From positions 2,108,001 to 2,172,000 of the forward strand of contig NZ_JAIWZC010000001.1 of the NCBI RefSeq assembly GCF_020297485.1: 64,000 nt of DNA. Reading direction: 5' to 3'. A program made the translations under genes and the position numbers. The stretch comes from Enterocloster clostridioformis (GTDB lineage: Bacteria; Bacillota; Clostridia; Lachnospirales; Lachnospiraceae). The notes beneath the pieces were generated by a model that saw nothing but the letters and a program-made list of their open reading frames with translations, did no database searches and was not told the DNA's origin. Of the stretch, positions 28,026 to 39,589 are shown piece by piece; the first letter of the stretch is position 1, and the number at the start of each line of letters is the position of its first letter.

Positions 28026-29051
28026 TTACTTGTTCTTTCTCTTCAGGGCCGCGATCAGGCTCTGAAGCACGATGAAGAAACAGAGAAGGGCCGCAATGGT
28101 AATTCTCACCCACCAGGAGGAAAGGGTACCCTGGAAGGTGATGAAGGATTCAATGGTACCCTTAATCAATACTCCGAAAAGGCTTCCGATTACATTTCCC
28201 ACACCGCCTGTCAGAAGAGTTCCGCCGATGACCGAGGATGCGATGGCGTCCATCTCAAATCCCTTGGCCTGCTCCACGAAACCGGAGCATGTGTTCATGC
28301 AGAACAAGAGGCCGCCCAGTCCTGCCAGAAATCCGTCCAGCACATAAGCCTGAAGCTTGATTCTTCTCACATTCAGTCCCAGCAGCAGGGCAGACTGTTC
28401 ATTTCCGCCAATGGCATAAATAGAACGGCCGAACTTGGTATACTTAAGAACTACAAATACAATGGCCAGAACCACGAGAGCGATGATAACGCTTGGGTAT
28501 ACGTAAGGGTAAATCATGACTCCCTTCTTATTCAGATAACCTCCAAAGGGCAGATACATCTTGAATGTGGCAATGCCGGTAAACGTCTTGTTGGTAATGC
28601 TGATCATCTCCTGGCTGATAATGGAGGTCATGCCTCTAGCGAAGAACATGCCCGCCAGGGTCACGATAAAGGGCTGTATCTTAAGGTAGGCCACCAGAAA
28701 GCCCTGTACCAGGCCGAATATACATCCCGTGACCAGAACAATAAGGATGGCCGGAAACGCACCGATGTTCCCCCTCTCCATCATCCAGGCCAGCATCATG
28801 CACACCATGGCCACCACGGAACCAACGGAAATATCGATGCCGCCTGTGATCATGACAATTGTCATGCCTGTTGCCACCACAATCAGGCCAGCGTTGGATA
28901 TGAACAGGTTGAGGAAGTTCTGTACCTTTGCAAATCCCCTTCCGCCAAACATGATGATGCCGACTATGTACATTACAAAGAATAGTATGATAGTGACAGC
29001 CAGCAGGAAGGAGTTGCCGTCCAGCTTTTTCTTTTCACTTTTGTTTTTCAT
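28026..29051 (-). CDS. yjfF: sugar ABC permease (YjfF type)
   Basis: This 341-residue permease has about nine helices and the branched-sugar permease signatures (GGIDISVGSVVAMVC, IGGNEQSALLLGLNVRRIK, DAIASSVIGGTLLTGGVGN). It is the second permease of a YtfQRT-YjfF-like importer, which in E. coli takes up galactofuranose. Its start overlaps the stop of the first permease. It is the last gene of the operon. Confidence 0.83.
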   Translation of the reverse strand: MKNKSEKKKLDGNSFLLAVTIILFFVMYIVGIIMFGGRGFAKVQNFLNLFISNAGLIVVATGMTIVMITGGIDISVGSVVAMVCMMLAWMMERGNIGAFPAILIVLVTGCIFGLVQGFLVAYLKIQPFIVTLAGMFFARGMTSIISQEMISITNKTFTGIATFKMYLPFGGYLNKKGVMIYPYVYPSVIIALVVLAIVFVVLKYTKFGRSIYAIGGNEQSALLLGLNVRRIKLQAYVLDGFLAGLGGLLFCMNTCSGFVEQAKGFEMDAIASSVIGGTLLTGGVGNVIGSLFGVLIKGTIESFITFQGTLSSWWVRITIAALLCFFIVLQSLIAALKRKNK

Positions 29052-30102
29052 TATGCCGCTCCCCCTTTCACATTCCTGGACGCATGTCTGGATGCCAGAC
29101 GTTTCCTGAATTTCTTAAGCTCCTCTGACTGTACAGCCACAATCAGTATAACCACAATGGCCTTGTATACCGGAATCTGGTCCGCGGGCACGCTCATGGC
29201 ATAGAGAGTGGTGGTCAGGGCCTGGATGGTATAGGCGCCGATTACGGAGCCCAACAGCGAGAACCGGCCTCCGCCCAGGGAGTTGCCGCCTAAAGCCACT
29301 GCCGCGATAGCGTCCAGCTCCATGTTGAGGCCGATGTTGTTGGCATCCGCGGAATAAATGCGGGAGGATGCCACCAGTCCCGCGATTCCCGCGCACAGTC
29401 CGCAGAACGCGTAGGCCATCCAGATGATTTTCACGGATTTAAGGCCTACCAGCCGGGATGCCCTCTCATTGATGCCCACAGACTGAATGTACATGCCCAT
29501 GGCTGTCTTATTTAACAGAATATAGGTGAGCGCCACCGCGATTACAGCTACAAAGATAGGGGTGGGAATGGGAATTCCCGGTATGTTGTTGCCCAGCAGC
29601 TTATATCCGTCCACACGGATGTATGTAATCTGTCCGTTTGTCACCAGCTGGGATATACCCCTGCCCGCTGTAAACAGAATCAGGGTCGCCACCATGGGCT
29701 GTATCTTAAGCTTTGCAACCAGGAAGCCGTTAAAGCCGCCGCACACCACCGCCACGGCCAGGGCTGCCAGCACGGCCAGGATGTAAGGATTGGCATACTC
29801 ATTGACCGACACCTCGCCGCCCGCCAGGACCCTGGTACACACAGCCGCAGCCACTGCCATGACGGCGCCCACGGAAATATCGGTTCCCGCCGAGGCAGAT
29901 ACCACCAGGGTCATGCCCACGGCCAGCACCACCAGCTCGCTGGCACGGTTGATGACGTCGATGATATATCCGTAGAGAACGCCGTTATTGATGGTAATCC
30001 TAAAAAACGTGGGCGTGGTAATCAGGTTGATTAACAGTACTATGATAAGACAGGATAACGGAAGAAAAAGTCTGTAACCTGTCAACTTTTTAAGTTTCCC
30101 CA

Positions 30103-30106
<4 letters not shown>
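29051..30106 (-). CDS. ytfT: sugar ABC permease (YtfT type)
   Basis: This 351-residue permease has multiple membrane helices and the motifs SAGTDISVGAVMAVAAAVC, VGINERASRLVGLKSVK and LDAIAAVALGGNSLGGG, the pattern of YtfT. It forms a heteromeric channel with the next permease. It overlaps the ATPase gene by four bases and the following permease by one, indicating tight translational coupling. Confidence 0.83.
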
Positions 30107-31617
<1,511 letters not shown>

Positions 31618-31698
31618 GCGATTTCCGCCTTTCTACCGTTATACGCCCCATCTCCAGGGCTCAGTTACTTGAAAACATCCAGCCTCAGGCTTGAAAAG

Positions 31699-31725
31699 GG
31701 GGAGAGCCGTGCAACGACTCTCCCC
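31699..31725 (-). terminator. hairpin between binding-protein and ATPase genes
   Basis: GGGGAGAG (31699-31706) and CTCTCCCC (31718-31725) form an eight-pair stem. On the minus strand it is followed by CTTTTC. It sits 34 bases after the binding-protein stop. Partial termination or 3' protection here would raise binding-protein levels relative to the membrane components, the same arrangement as in the arabinose operon. Confidence 0.65.
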
Positions 31726-31758
31726 ACCGCCTTTCCTGTACTGTTACGAAAATGTTGA

Positions 31759-32859
31759 TTAATAAGCGCGCTCAGCCTTGATAGATTCCAAATCCATGGA
31801 TGTATCGAAGTAAGCTTCGTCTACATACTGAATCTTCTCAACAGTCTCGCCCTTCTCCAGCTTCTTGATGATTTCATCTACACGCGGTCCGTGTAACGGG
31901 TTACACTCAAATGCCGCGTTTAAATCGCCGGCTATCATGGCGTCAAATGCTGCCTTAACTGCGTCGAAGGAGAAGATGATGATGTCGCCGTCAGGTCCGC
32001 AGGTTTTGCCGGCTGCCTTGATTGCATCGATAGCGCCGAATGCCATGTTGTCGTTCTCAGCCACTACCACATCGATATCGTCATAGGACTTAAGGAAGGA
32101 TTCCATAACTTCCTGGCCCTTAGCCTGTGTAAATTCGCCTGTCTGCATATCTAACATTTTCCAGTTGTCATGCTGCTTTAAGATGTTTCCAAAACCTTCT
32201 GTACGGCCAACCTGAGCGGATGCTCCGATGGTTCCCTGAAGAGTAACGATGTTGATGTCCTCGCCGTCTCTTCCCTGTGCCTTTAAGTAATCAGCCAGCC
32301 AGTTTCCTGCTATCTCGCCTTCCTTGATGAAATTGCCGCCTACCCAGCACTCATACAGACTCTCATCCACGTCCATCTGACGGTCGGACAGGATAACCGG
32401 AATTCCTGCTTCCTGTGCCTCCTGGAGAACCGCCTCCCATCCTGTCTCAACTACGGGAGCCACTACGATGTAGTCAACATCCTGCTGGATGAAGCTTCTG
32501 ATGGCCTTAATCTGGTTCTCCTGTTTCTGCTGTGCATCGTCAAAAATCAGCTTGTAGCCGTTTTCCTCTGTAAAGGTGGACTTGAAGGACTCTGTATTAG
32601 CTGTTCTCCAGTCAGACTCAGCGCCAACCTGCGCATAACCAACCACAATCAAATCACCGGATGCCGCGTCGTCCTTTGCCTCAGCCTCTGTCTCAGCCTC
32701 TGTCTTCTCAGGAGCTGCCGTGGTGTCGGCCGCCGCCGTTGTCTCAGCTGCCGCGGGAGCTGCTGCTGTCTCTGCAGGCTTGCTTCCGCCGCCGCACCCT
32801 GCCAGCAGGGATGCTGCCATTGCTGCACATAACATAACGCTTAATCCTTTTTTTCTCAT
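31759..32859 (-). CDS. ytfQ: sugar-binding lipoprotein (YtfQ type)
   Basis: This 366-residue protein has a lipoprotein signal (AMAASLLAGCGG), an Ala/Thr-rich linker and a type I sugar-binding domain (VGYAQVGAESDWRTANTESF, LSDRQMDVDE, NDNMAFGAIDAIKAAG). The segment AQVGAESDWRTANT is typical of YtfQ-family galactofuranose-binding proteins. The substrate in this organism could be a furanose sugar (inference). It lies directly downstream of a YesMN-type pair that probably controls it. Confidence 0.85.
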   Translation of the reverse strand: MRKKGLSVMLCAAMAASLLAGCGGGSKPAETAAAPAAAETTAAADTTAAPEKTEAETEAEAKDDAASGDLIVVGYAQVGAESDWRTANTESFKSTFTEENGYKLIFDDAQQKQENQIKAIRSFIQQDVDYIVVAPVVETGWEAVLQEAQEAGIPVILSDRQMDVDESLYECWVGGNFIKEGEIAGNWLADYLKAQGRDGEDINIVTLQGTIGASAQVGRTEGFGNILKQHDNWKMLDMQTGEFTQAKGQEVMESFLKSYDDIDVVVAENDNMAFGAIDAIKAAGKTCGPDGDIIIFSFDAVKAAFDAMIAGDLNAAFECNPLHGPRVDEIIKKLEKGETVEKIQYVDEAYFDTSMDLESIKAERAY

Positions 32860-32931
32860 AATACGTAAACCTCCTTGATTTGTATTTTGTTTCCCCTTGT
32901 TGGAATAATCATATCAGTTGTTAATAACAAA

Positions 32932-32957
32932 AACAACGGAATTTCTCCGTTGTTTTG
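32932..32957 (-). terminator. intrinsic terminator after the second YesM-type kinase gene
   Basis: AACAACGGA (32932-32940) pairs with TCCGTTGTT (32946-32954). On the minus strand the stem is followed by TTTTTG. It separates the two-component operon from the ytf-like operon. A possible -10 box for the latter (TATGAT, 32908-32913) follows. Confidence 0.65.
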
Positions 32958-33030
32958 TACACGATTTTTAGATTTTTCACAGTTTATTCATACATTTGGG
33001 TGTTTTTTTACGATTATGGTTGGATATTTT

Positions 33031-34596
33031 TCAATCCTCCCCTTCCCCGCCATATCCGGATTCCAGGGGAATGGTCACCACTGCCCTTGTGCCCAGCCCC
33101 AGGACACTCCCGAACTCCAGACTGCACCGGGAACCATAGTTCAGGCGCAGGCGCTCCGCCACATTGAAAAGCCCAAAACCTCCCTTGGGAGCAGGCCCCT
33201 CCCGTAAGGACGAATCCTTTTCCCCTCTGAGCTTTCGCCTGACGGCCTCCGTCTCCTCCTCCGTCATGCCCGCTCCGTCATCCTCCACCTCCAGCACAGC
33301 CATGTCCTCCTTTGCGTATCCCCGGACCCAGATACGTCCCTTCCCCCTTTTATTCTTGATTCCGTGGTAAAGGGCGTTCTCCACCAGAGGCTGGAGGGTA
33401 AGCTTCAGGATTCTGCATTCCTCCAGGGATTTTTCAAGGGTGACCTCATAGTCCATGATATCCTGGTAGCGGACCTTCTGGATTTGGAGATAGCTTTTAA
33501 TATGGCCGATTTCCTCGCGCATGGTGATAAAATCCTTTCCTCCGCTGAGAGTTGTGCGGAAAAATTCTGACAGGGAGGTGACCATGTCCACCACGGCCCG
33601 GTTTTGCCCTCCCTCCGCCAGCCACACAATGGTATCCAGGGTGTTGTAGAGGAAGTGAGGATTGATCTGCTCCTGAAGAAGCTGCAGTTCCATGACCCGG
33701 CGCTGGTTCTGTTCCTGCCGTATGTCCTCAATCAGCCGCCCGATTTCCTCCTTCATGTGGTCAAAGCTTCCCGTAAGGATTGCCAGCTCATCCCCCGCCT
33801 CGATCTTGGGGCCGGAGGTGAAATCTCCCTTTGCAACCCTCTCTGTCTCGTTGCAGAGCTTCTGTATGGGAACGGTAACGCTTTTGGTTATCCTGCGGCT
33901 GAGGAGAAGGCTGATAAGCAGAATGGATACCAGCAGGGTCAGGCTGACCACGATGGCCGTGTGCTCCTGGCTCTCCAGCTCCTTCTGTATCTCCTGGACA
34001 TGGAGCGTTTCATAGTACACGTACTCCCTTCCCTGCTTTTCGATGTCGGCAGTCAGCACACGGACGCCGTAATCCAGAATTTCCATGTTCTTATCGTACA
34101 TGCCGTGGGGAAGGTTGTCCTCTATCTCGTTCACTCTCTGTTCCAGCTGGTCCAGGCAGTGCATCAGCCAGTTAATCCTGGTCCGGTTGGCCCCCTCCGG
34201 CGTCCGCTTTAACAGTTGGCGGTAGGTCTTTCTGGCATCGCTTATGGTTTGATGCGGGTCCTTAATCTGCTCCCAGCCGTAGGGCCTGTCCTCCTCCATC
34301 AGCTCATGGATGGACTGGTAGGTCCGCATCCCTATGACAATGCGGTACATGCTGTAGTCCACATCCTCCCGCAGGTTGGCCGTAACGCTGTTGGCCTGGG
34401 TGATGTTGGTTATGCTCTGGGTGTAGGCATTGCAGAACTTGGCCACCGTTGCCATGAGATAGATAACCAGCACCGCCAGAGGAATGATGATGATAAATGT
34501 CATCAGGTTCAGGCGCTTTTCCAGGGGCAGGCGCTCCAGGAGACGGCTTCCGTCCCACTCCTTCCCGCCGGACCCGGTCCTCCATTTTCCCGTCAT
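33031..34596 (-). CDS. sensor histidine kinase (YesM family)
   Basis: This 521-residue kinase has a membrane helix at about residues 34-55, an extracellular helical sensor of about 150 residues, a second helix (IVVSLTLLVSILLISLLL) and a HAMP domain. The phospho-histidine is near residue 314 (EQINPHFLYNTLD). The ATPase has LVENALYHGIK and DDGAGMT. The start overlaps the regulator stop by four bases. The small helical sensor probably interacts with a binding protein such as the adjacent YtfQ-like lipoprotein (inference). Confidence 0.87.
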   Translation of the reverse strand: MTGKWRTGSGGKEWDGSRLLERLPLEKRLNLMTFIIIIPLAVLVIYLMATVAKFCNAYTQSITNITQANSVTANLREDVDYSMYRIVIGMRTYQSIHELMEEDRPYGWEQIKDPHQTISDARKTYRQLLKRTPEGANRTRINWLMHCLDQLEQRVNEIEDNLPHGMYDKNMEILDYGVRVLTADIEKQGREYVYYETLHVQEIQKELESQEHTAIVVSLTLLVSILLISLLLSRRITKSVTVPIQKLCNETERVAKGDFTSGPKIEAGDELAILTGSFDHMKEEIGRLIEDIRQEQNQRRVMELQLLQEQINPHFLYNTLDTIVWLAEGGQNRAVVDMVTSLSEFFRTTLSGGKDFITMREEIGHIKSYLQIQKVRYQDIMDYEVTLEKSLEECRILKLTLQPLVENALYHGIKNKRGKGRIWVRGYAKEDMAVLEVEDDGAGMTEEETEAVRRKLRGEKDSSLREGPAPKGGFGLFNVAERLRLNYGSRCSLEFGSVLGLGTRAVVTIPLESGYGGEGED

Positions 34597-36221
34597 AAGG
34601 CCTCCCTGCTTCCCGCCCTGTACTCCTTAGGCGTACATCCAACGGTTTTCTTGAACAGATAACCGAAGTAATGGGAATCCTTATATCCCACCTCGTACCC
34701 GATTTCGGAGGTCTTAAGATTGGAGCACATCAGCAGCTCCTTCGCCTTTTCCATCCTCACCCCTGTGAGATATTCCACAAAGGTCACTCCCATCTCCTGA
34801 CTGAAGATGGAGCTGAAATAGCTGGGGCTTATATTGACCCTGGCAGCCACCGTGTTCAGGGAAATCTCCTCCTTGGCGTAATTATCATGGATAAACGCCC
34901 TGGCCTCGTCCAGAACCTGGCTGTACTTGCTGGCTGTCTGGCTGTCCCTTAAGGTCATGACCTCCCCAAAAAGCTTCGCCAGCTTTCCCTTCAGCACCTC
35001 CAGGGTATAACCGTCCTTAAGGACCTTTTCCATATCCGACAGTTCCCGGGGAAGGCGTCCTATGTCCAGCCCCAGCTGTTCCAGAAACGTACTGACGCAG
35101 AGATAGCAGTCCATGACAATATACTGACGGAACATAAAGGACTGGCAGTTCTTTTCTCCCACATTCTGGAAATATTTTTCCACAAACCCGGATGCCTCGC
35201 CCACAGTCCCCTGTTTCAGGAAATTTTCCAGGGTCTTCCTGTTCACCTTGGACGCGTCCACAGAGTGGATATCTATGGTTTCCCCGGATCCATGGACCAT
35301 TCCGTCCATCTGGCTGTAGCTTATGACCCGGTTCATTTCCGTGAAAAACCTGGCCGCAAACGCCCGCCCTGCCTGCAGATAGGAGGTCTGCAAATCGCCC
35401 AGGCGGTTCACGCAGCTTCCGATTCCGCCGAAATACTGTATGTCCTTACAGGCCCCGGCCAGCTCTCCCAGACTGGCGGCGCACTCCCTCATCCTGCGCT
35501 CCACCTCCTGCTCAGACTCCCCTGTGAGAATGAAGGCCCATCCCTCGTCCCCCCGGTCAAAAACCAGGATGTGCTGCCGGCTCTCCATCCGTTCCTCAAT
35601 GGCTTCCTGGCAGGATACCACCCGGTCGGAATAGGCCACGGCAGATCCCATCGGCATAAGCTTAAACAGCATGAGCTGGTAAAAGGAAGCGGACAAATCC
35701 ATCCCCACCTGCTCCCCGCGTTCCAGGGCTTCCTTAAAATTGACCCGCCCCGTAACCAGGTCACGCAGCAGCCGCTGGCGTTCCAGCACCGTGTTCTCCG
35801 CCATCTCCAGGCGGTACTTATCCATGAGGCGGGCATCCTCTCTCTCCTGCTCAATCACATCCGCCACCTTCTTCACTGCTTCCAGAAGCTTGGCAGCCGT
35901 AATAGGCTTCAGAAGATAGTCCGTCACCCCGATGTGGATGGCCTGCTTGGCATAGTCAAATTCATTGTACCCGCTGAGTATAATGATTTTGATTCTGGGA
36001 AACTCCTTTTTCACCAGTTCAGAGAGTTCCAGTCCGTCCATGAAGGGCATGCGGATATCCGTTATGAGGATGTCCGGCTGCACCTTTCTGATAAGCGGAT
36101 AGGCCAGTTCTCCGTCGCTGGCCTCCCCTGCGAATTCCAACCCTTCCTTCTCCCATGGAATGTTGTTCTTGATGCCATCCCGCATGACGATCTCATCCTC
36201 CACAAGAAATACCTTTATCAT
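34593..36221 (-). CDS. AraC-type response regulator (YesN family)
   Basis: This 542-residue regulator has a receiver domain with Asp55 (LITDIRMPFMDG) and Lys in LLKPIT. A long middle region follows, with an acidic coiled stretch near 125-145, and a C-terminal AraC domain (VNISPSYFSSIFSQEMGVTF ... SEIGYEVGYKDSHYFGYLF). It is the first gene of the two-component operon upstream of the ytf-like importer, which is its probable target. Confidence 0.88.
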   Translation of the reverse strand: MIKVFLVEDEIVMRDGIKNNIPWEKEGLEFAGEASDGELAYPLIRKVQPDILITDIRMPFMDGLELSELVKKEFPRIKIIILSGYNEFDYAKQAIHIGVTDYLLKPITAAKLLEAVKKVADVIEQEREDARLMDKYRLEMAENTVLERQRLLRDLVTGRVNFKEALERGEQVGMDLSASFYQLMLFKLMPMGSAVAYSDRVVSCQEAIEERMESRQHILVFDRGDEGWAFILTGESEQEVERRMRECAASLGELAGACKDIQYFGGIGSCVNRLGDLQTSYLQAGRAFAARFFTEMNRVISYSQMDGMVHGSGETIDIHSVDASKVNRKTLENFLKQGTVGEASGFVEKYFQNVGEKNCQSFMFRQYIVMDCYLCVSTFLEQLGLDIGRLPRELSDMEKVLKDGYTLEVLKGKLAKLFGEVMTLRDSQTASKYSQVLDEARAFIHDNYAKEEISLNTVAARVNISPSYFSSIFSQEMGVTFVEYLTGVRMEKAKELLMCSNLKTSEIGYEVGYKDSHYFGYLFKKTVGCTPKEYRAGSREAL

Positions 36222-36331
36222 AATCCAGCTCCCCCCTCTTATGTAATTTTATCCATACCATCCAATTTCTGTCTTTCAGTATAAAATAGAAAACGTTCAT
36301 TTTCAAGTTTCTTCCTTTTAAAAAAGAAAAA

Positions 36332-36356
36332 GCAGAGACCCGAGCGCTGTCTCCGC
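36332..36356 (-). terminator. intrinsic terminator of the esterase gene
   Basis: GCAGAGAC (36332-36339) and GTCTCCGC (36349-36356) form a stem with one G-U pair. On the minus strand it is followed by TTTTTC. It lies 20 bases beyond the esterase stop. Confidence 0.6.
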
Positions 36357-36376
36357 CTTTGTTTTATTTTACCGGC

Positions 36377-37342
36377 CTACTGTTTTTCCCGGTTCTTCCG
36401 GTTAATCCATTCCGTGGACACATCCATGGCCGCCCGGCAGGCCCTTGTCCGGTCCAGGGAATTGAGCATGACAAAATCGTGGATTATGGCCTGGAACCGC
36501 AGGGCCGTCACATCCACCCCAGCCTCCCGCAGCTTCCTGGCATATGCCTCGCCCTCGTCCCTGAGGACATCCGCCTCGCCGTTGAGTATCATGGCAGCCG
36601 GCAGCCCCCTCAGCTGTTCCGCGGACGCCCGAAGAGGCGAGACCGTAATCTGTCCCCTGTCCTTCCGACAGGGGGCATACTGGTTCCAGAACCACTGCAT
36701 ACCCGCCCGGTACAGGTAGTATCCCGCCGCAAATTCATTATAGGAACAGGTATCGAAACAGGCATTGGTGACCGGATAATACAGCAGCTGTTTCTGGATG
36801 AAGGGTCCCTTCCTGAATTTTGACATGAGGGTCATGACCGTGGCCATGTTGCCTCCCACGCTGTCCCCGGCCACGGTGAAGGTTCCGGGATTCATGGCAT
36901 ATCCCATGGTTTTCACAAGGACCGGAGCCATACACATGACGCTGTAGCACTGCTCAATGGCTGTGGGACAGCGCGCCTCAGGCGAACGGGAGTACTCCGG
37001 AAATATCAAAACACATCCGGTTCTGGCAGCCAGCTCCTTTACCAGTTTTTCATGTGTGTGGAAGCTTCCGAACACCCAGCCTGCGCCGTGGATATAAAAG
37101 ATGACATTGGCTGGCTGGCAGGAAACACCCGGATCCACCAGCCATACCGGAATAGCGCCCCATCTTCCGGTATTGACCCGCACTTTGCTGACACGGGCCG
37201 GATATTTGTACACAGGCGCGTCCTGGGCCTTTTCCAGAACCATCCTTCCCTCGGCAGGGGGCAGCTCAAATATAAGGGGCGGTTTGGAATTTGCCTGACA
37301 GACCTCCTCTGCCTCCGGCTCTAACGGTACACAACGTTTCAT
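36377..37342 (-). CDS. alpha/beta hydrolase, hormone-sensitive-lipase type esterase
   Basis: This 321-residue cytosolic esterase has the oxyanion motif HGAGWVFGS, the nucleophile elbow GDSVGGN and the later Asp/His (NGEADVLRDEGE, HDFVML). HSL-family enzymes cleave short-chain acyl or aryl esters. The start at 37342 is preferred because AAGGAG lies seven bases upstream; the open frame continues to 37381 without a site. It is monocistronic, with its own terminator. The substrate is unknown. Confidence 0.8.
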   Translation of the reverse strand: MKRCVPLEPEAEEVCQANSKPPLIFELPPAEGRMVLEKAQDAPVYKYPARVSKVRVNTGRWGAIPVWLVDPGVSCQPANVIFYIHGAGWVFGSFHTHEKLVKELAARTGCVLIFPEYSRSPEARCPTAIEQCYSVMCMAPVLVKTMGYAMNPGTFTVAGDSVGGNMATVMTLMSKFRKGPFIQKQLLYYPVTNACFDTCSYNEFAAGYYLYRAGMQWFWNQYAPCRKDRGQITVSPLRASAEQLRGLPAAMILNGEADVLRDEGEAYARKLREAGVDVTALRFQAIIHDFVMLNSLDRTRACRAAMDVSTEWINRKNREKQ

Positions 37343-37420
37343 ATGGAACTCCTTCTTCGCAACAGTCTCTACTGTCAGCATATTCCAATTTCCACGTTCT
37401 GCTCACCTGTTTTATTTATT

Positions 37421-37962
37421 TCAGCCATTTTCTTCCGCCGTCTTATAGCAGGTGATATCATGGCAGCTCATGCCCATCTTTGAATCCGGCGTAATCTTAT
37501 ATGTCTTGTTGTTGATGAGCAGCAGTTCATGGCTTTCCATGTCCACCACATAAATCCATGAATTCTGATGTTCCGGCAAGGCCCTCAGAGCCTCCGCCAA
37601 ATCCGCGGCATTATCCCGGGCCCTCTGCTTCAGGAGAAACAGGGCCGTCAAATCACCCCCCCCCCCTCCTCTCAAAAACCCACCCAATACTCCCCACATC
37701 CCCGGCACACTACCGTGGCGGGACAGCTTGGCTGGAGCCGGTACATTGCCGTCCGGTACCATTTACACAGGTCAGCAAGCTGCTGCTCCACATTCTTAAA
37801 GCAGTCCAGCAGCCTGGAGGAAAAGCAGCCGCATTCGCCGTTTAGAATCATATTGGCTGCCTGTTCATGGGGAATGGCCTTTTTATACACCCGGTCTGAC
37901 GTGAGGGCATCGTATCCATGAAAATCCCTTATTCCGGTTTTGGTCACAGATACCGCTCTCAA
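37421..37962 (-). pseudogene. remnant of a PAS / HD-GYP signalling protein
   Basis: Two minus-strand frames carry pieces of cyclic-dinucleotide signalling proteins. The upstream frame (37962 to about 37750) reads the end of an HD-GYP domain: HGYDALTSDRVYKKAIPHEQ, then NGECGCFSS. The downstream frame (about 37650 to 37421) reads a PAS start: SWIYVVDMESHELLLINN, then MGMSCHDI. Between them lie a run of eleven C bases (37656-37666) and out-of-frame sequence. Neither piece has a complete domain, so this is a decayed or recombined gene. Confidence 0.6.
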
Positions 37963-38039
37963 ATAAAATTTGCGAAAAAATATAACATATTGTATAAATT
38001 ATAGCAGGCTGATGGGAATTGTGCAACGATATGAAGAAA

Positions 38040-38399
38040 TTACAAGGCGGGCAGAAGTTCATGAAAAATAAAATAACTGAAGGCGCGGTAGCTGGGAGTT
38101 TCATGATCCATCAGGTACATGTAACGGATGTTAACTTTGCATCGGTCTTCCAATTCCCGAAGGGAAGCGTATCCTGTGTCCATAAAGCCGAATAAGACTG
38201 TCTTTAGCATGTTGACCCGATTATATCCAGGCCGGCCTATCCTGTGTAAAGGCTCTGGCCTAAGATATTTTTCTATTCCAATCTCCTCCATGATTCTGTC
38301 AAATGCTAATACCGGATCACAGATATCCAGACAATCTGAAAGAAACAGTGGCAATCTTCCCTGTTTTAGGCTATAATACTTCTCGGTAATATTATTCAT
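38040..38399 (-). pseudogene. IS1182/IS5-like transposase, N-terminal fragment
   Basis: The 119 residues (YYSLKQGRLPLFLSDCLDI ... GRPGYNRVNMLKTVLFGFMD) match the DUF772-type N-terminal domain of IS1182-family transposases. The catalytic DDE region is absent and the frame stops at FHELLPAL. The start is followed upstream by an AT-rich IS-end-like sequence and a hairpin at 38423-38467. Confidence 0.7.
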
Positions 38400-38422
38400 A
38401 GTAGCTTAATTTTACCACAAAA

Positions 38423-38467
38423 AGAAGAACGCCTCCAGGTCCTGTACCTGAAAGCGTTCTTTTTTTA
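38423..38467 (+). terminator. hairpin with T tract near IS remnants
   Basis: AGAACGC pairs with GCGTTCT and an inner CAGGT/ACCTG stem extends it. Seven T residues follow on the plus strand. It lies between two truncated transposase genes and probably belongs to an IS end. Confidence 0.5.
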
Positions 38468-38495
38468 TGGGACTTTTTTCACAGCCCCATAGTAT

Positions 38496-38873
38496 GTGAC
38501 GAAACTAAGGGTGATACAGCAAAGAGACAAGATACTCCATGGGGGCAGTCATGGCAAGGTCGTTACGATATACCAGATAGACCATCTGAGAAATAATGTC
38601 GATATCCTTGATGGAAAGATACCGCACTTTTTGATTGCCAACTGCCACAGACATGAACATAGACGCACCAATACCGTAAAGGGTGCTCAGGCCAGTTCCA
38701 TCATCTACAGCCTGGCGGAGACTGCAAAACTTAACAATCTGAACATCTACGCGTATCTGAAGACCGTACTGCTCTATATGCCGGACTACAAAGATGAGCC
38801 CGAAGGTATAGAAGATCTGATGCCCTGGTCAGAAATGATACAGCAGAGATGCCGGATCAAATCAAAAAGTTGA
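38496..38873 (+). pseudogene. IS66 transposase, C-terminal fragment
   Basis: The second half of this frame (about 38676-38850) reads NTVKGAQASSIIYSLAETAK, then LKTVLLYMPDYKDE and DLMPW, the conserved C-terminus of IS66-family transposases. The first 60 residues do not resemble IS66. The rest of the element is missing. The 120 bases that follow hold no gene that I can recognise. Confidence 0.65.
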
Positions 38874-38996
38874 AGTTGGAACAGTTTGCTTTAACTATAG
38901 CTGGATGCTTTACAAAAAGATAGCCATTATTTTATTGAGCGCTTACCCTCCTCATATCCCATTTTCATATTCTATGTCAGTAACCGGCTGCGATCC

Positions 38997-39578
38997 TTAC
39001 ATATTTTCCTCGTCGTAACGGGCCCTGATACCGCCGATAAACTTAGGTCTGGTCCTGGCGCATACCACATGGGCGCTTCCTATCTCTTTTGTCTTAATCC
39101 GCACCGGGACTGCCACGTCCTTCATGTGCATGCCAATGAGGGTATCGCCTATATCAATTCCCGCATGGGCACTGATGTGCTCCACTGCCACAGGATGTTC
39201 CAGGGTAGCATACGCAGCCGTGGCAAAGGAACCTCCGGCCTTTAGCTGGGGAACCACATTCACCGGTTCATAGCCGTAAGCCTGAGCTGCCTCTGCCTCC
39301 AGAATCAGGGCACGGTTTAAATGTTCGCAGCACTGGGCAGCCAGATAAATTCCCTTTGGCTTTAGTTCCTGGTAAAGAGCCGTATACACAGCCATCCCTA
39401 TCTCCGCGCTTGAGTGGGACCCAATCTTAAAGCTGTCTATCTCGCTGGACGAACAGCCTACCACCAGAATCTGTCCCGGCTTCAGGCGGGCCACCTCCAT
39501 AAGCTCCTCCAGCACCTGCCTGGCCTGATCCCCTAAATCTTCCAGTTCAATTGTCTCCATCATATCCATCGCCTTCAT
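38997..39578 (-). CDS. ywlG: UPF0340 / TIGR01440 family protein (YwlG)
   Basis: This roughly 190-residue protein has the conserved VVGCSSSEI, GIYLAAQCCEHLNRALI and HISAHAGIDIGDTLIGMHMK of the YwlG family, widespread in Firmicutes with no settled biochemical role. The frame opens at 39578, but AGAGG is better spaced for the ATG at 39569. It follows holA by 11 bases and is probably co-transcribed with it. Confidence 0.85.
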   Translation of the reverse strand: MKAMDMMETIELEDLGDQARQVLEELMEVARLKPGQILVVGCSSSEIDSFKIGSHSSAEIGMAVYTALYQELKPKGIYLAAQCCEHLNRALILEAEAAQAYGYEPVNVVPQLKAGGSFATAAYATLEHPVAVEHISAHAGIDIGDTLIGMHMKDVAVPVRIKTKEIGSAHVVCARTRPKFIGGIRARYDEENM

Positions 39579-39589
39579 TCCTCTTATTT

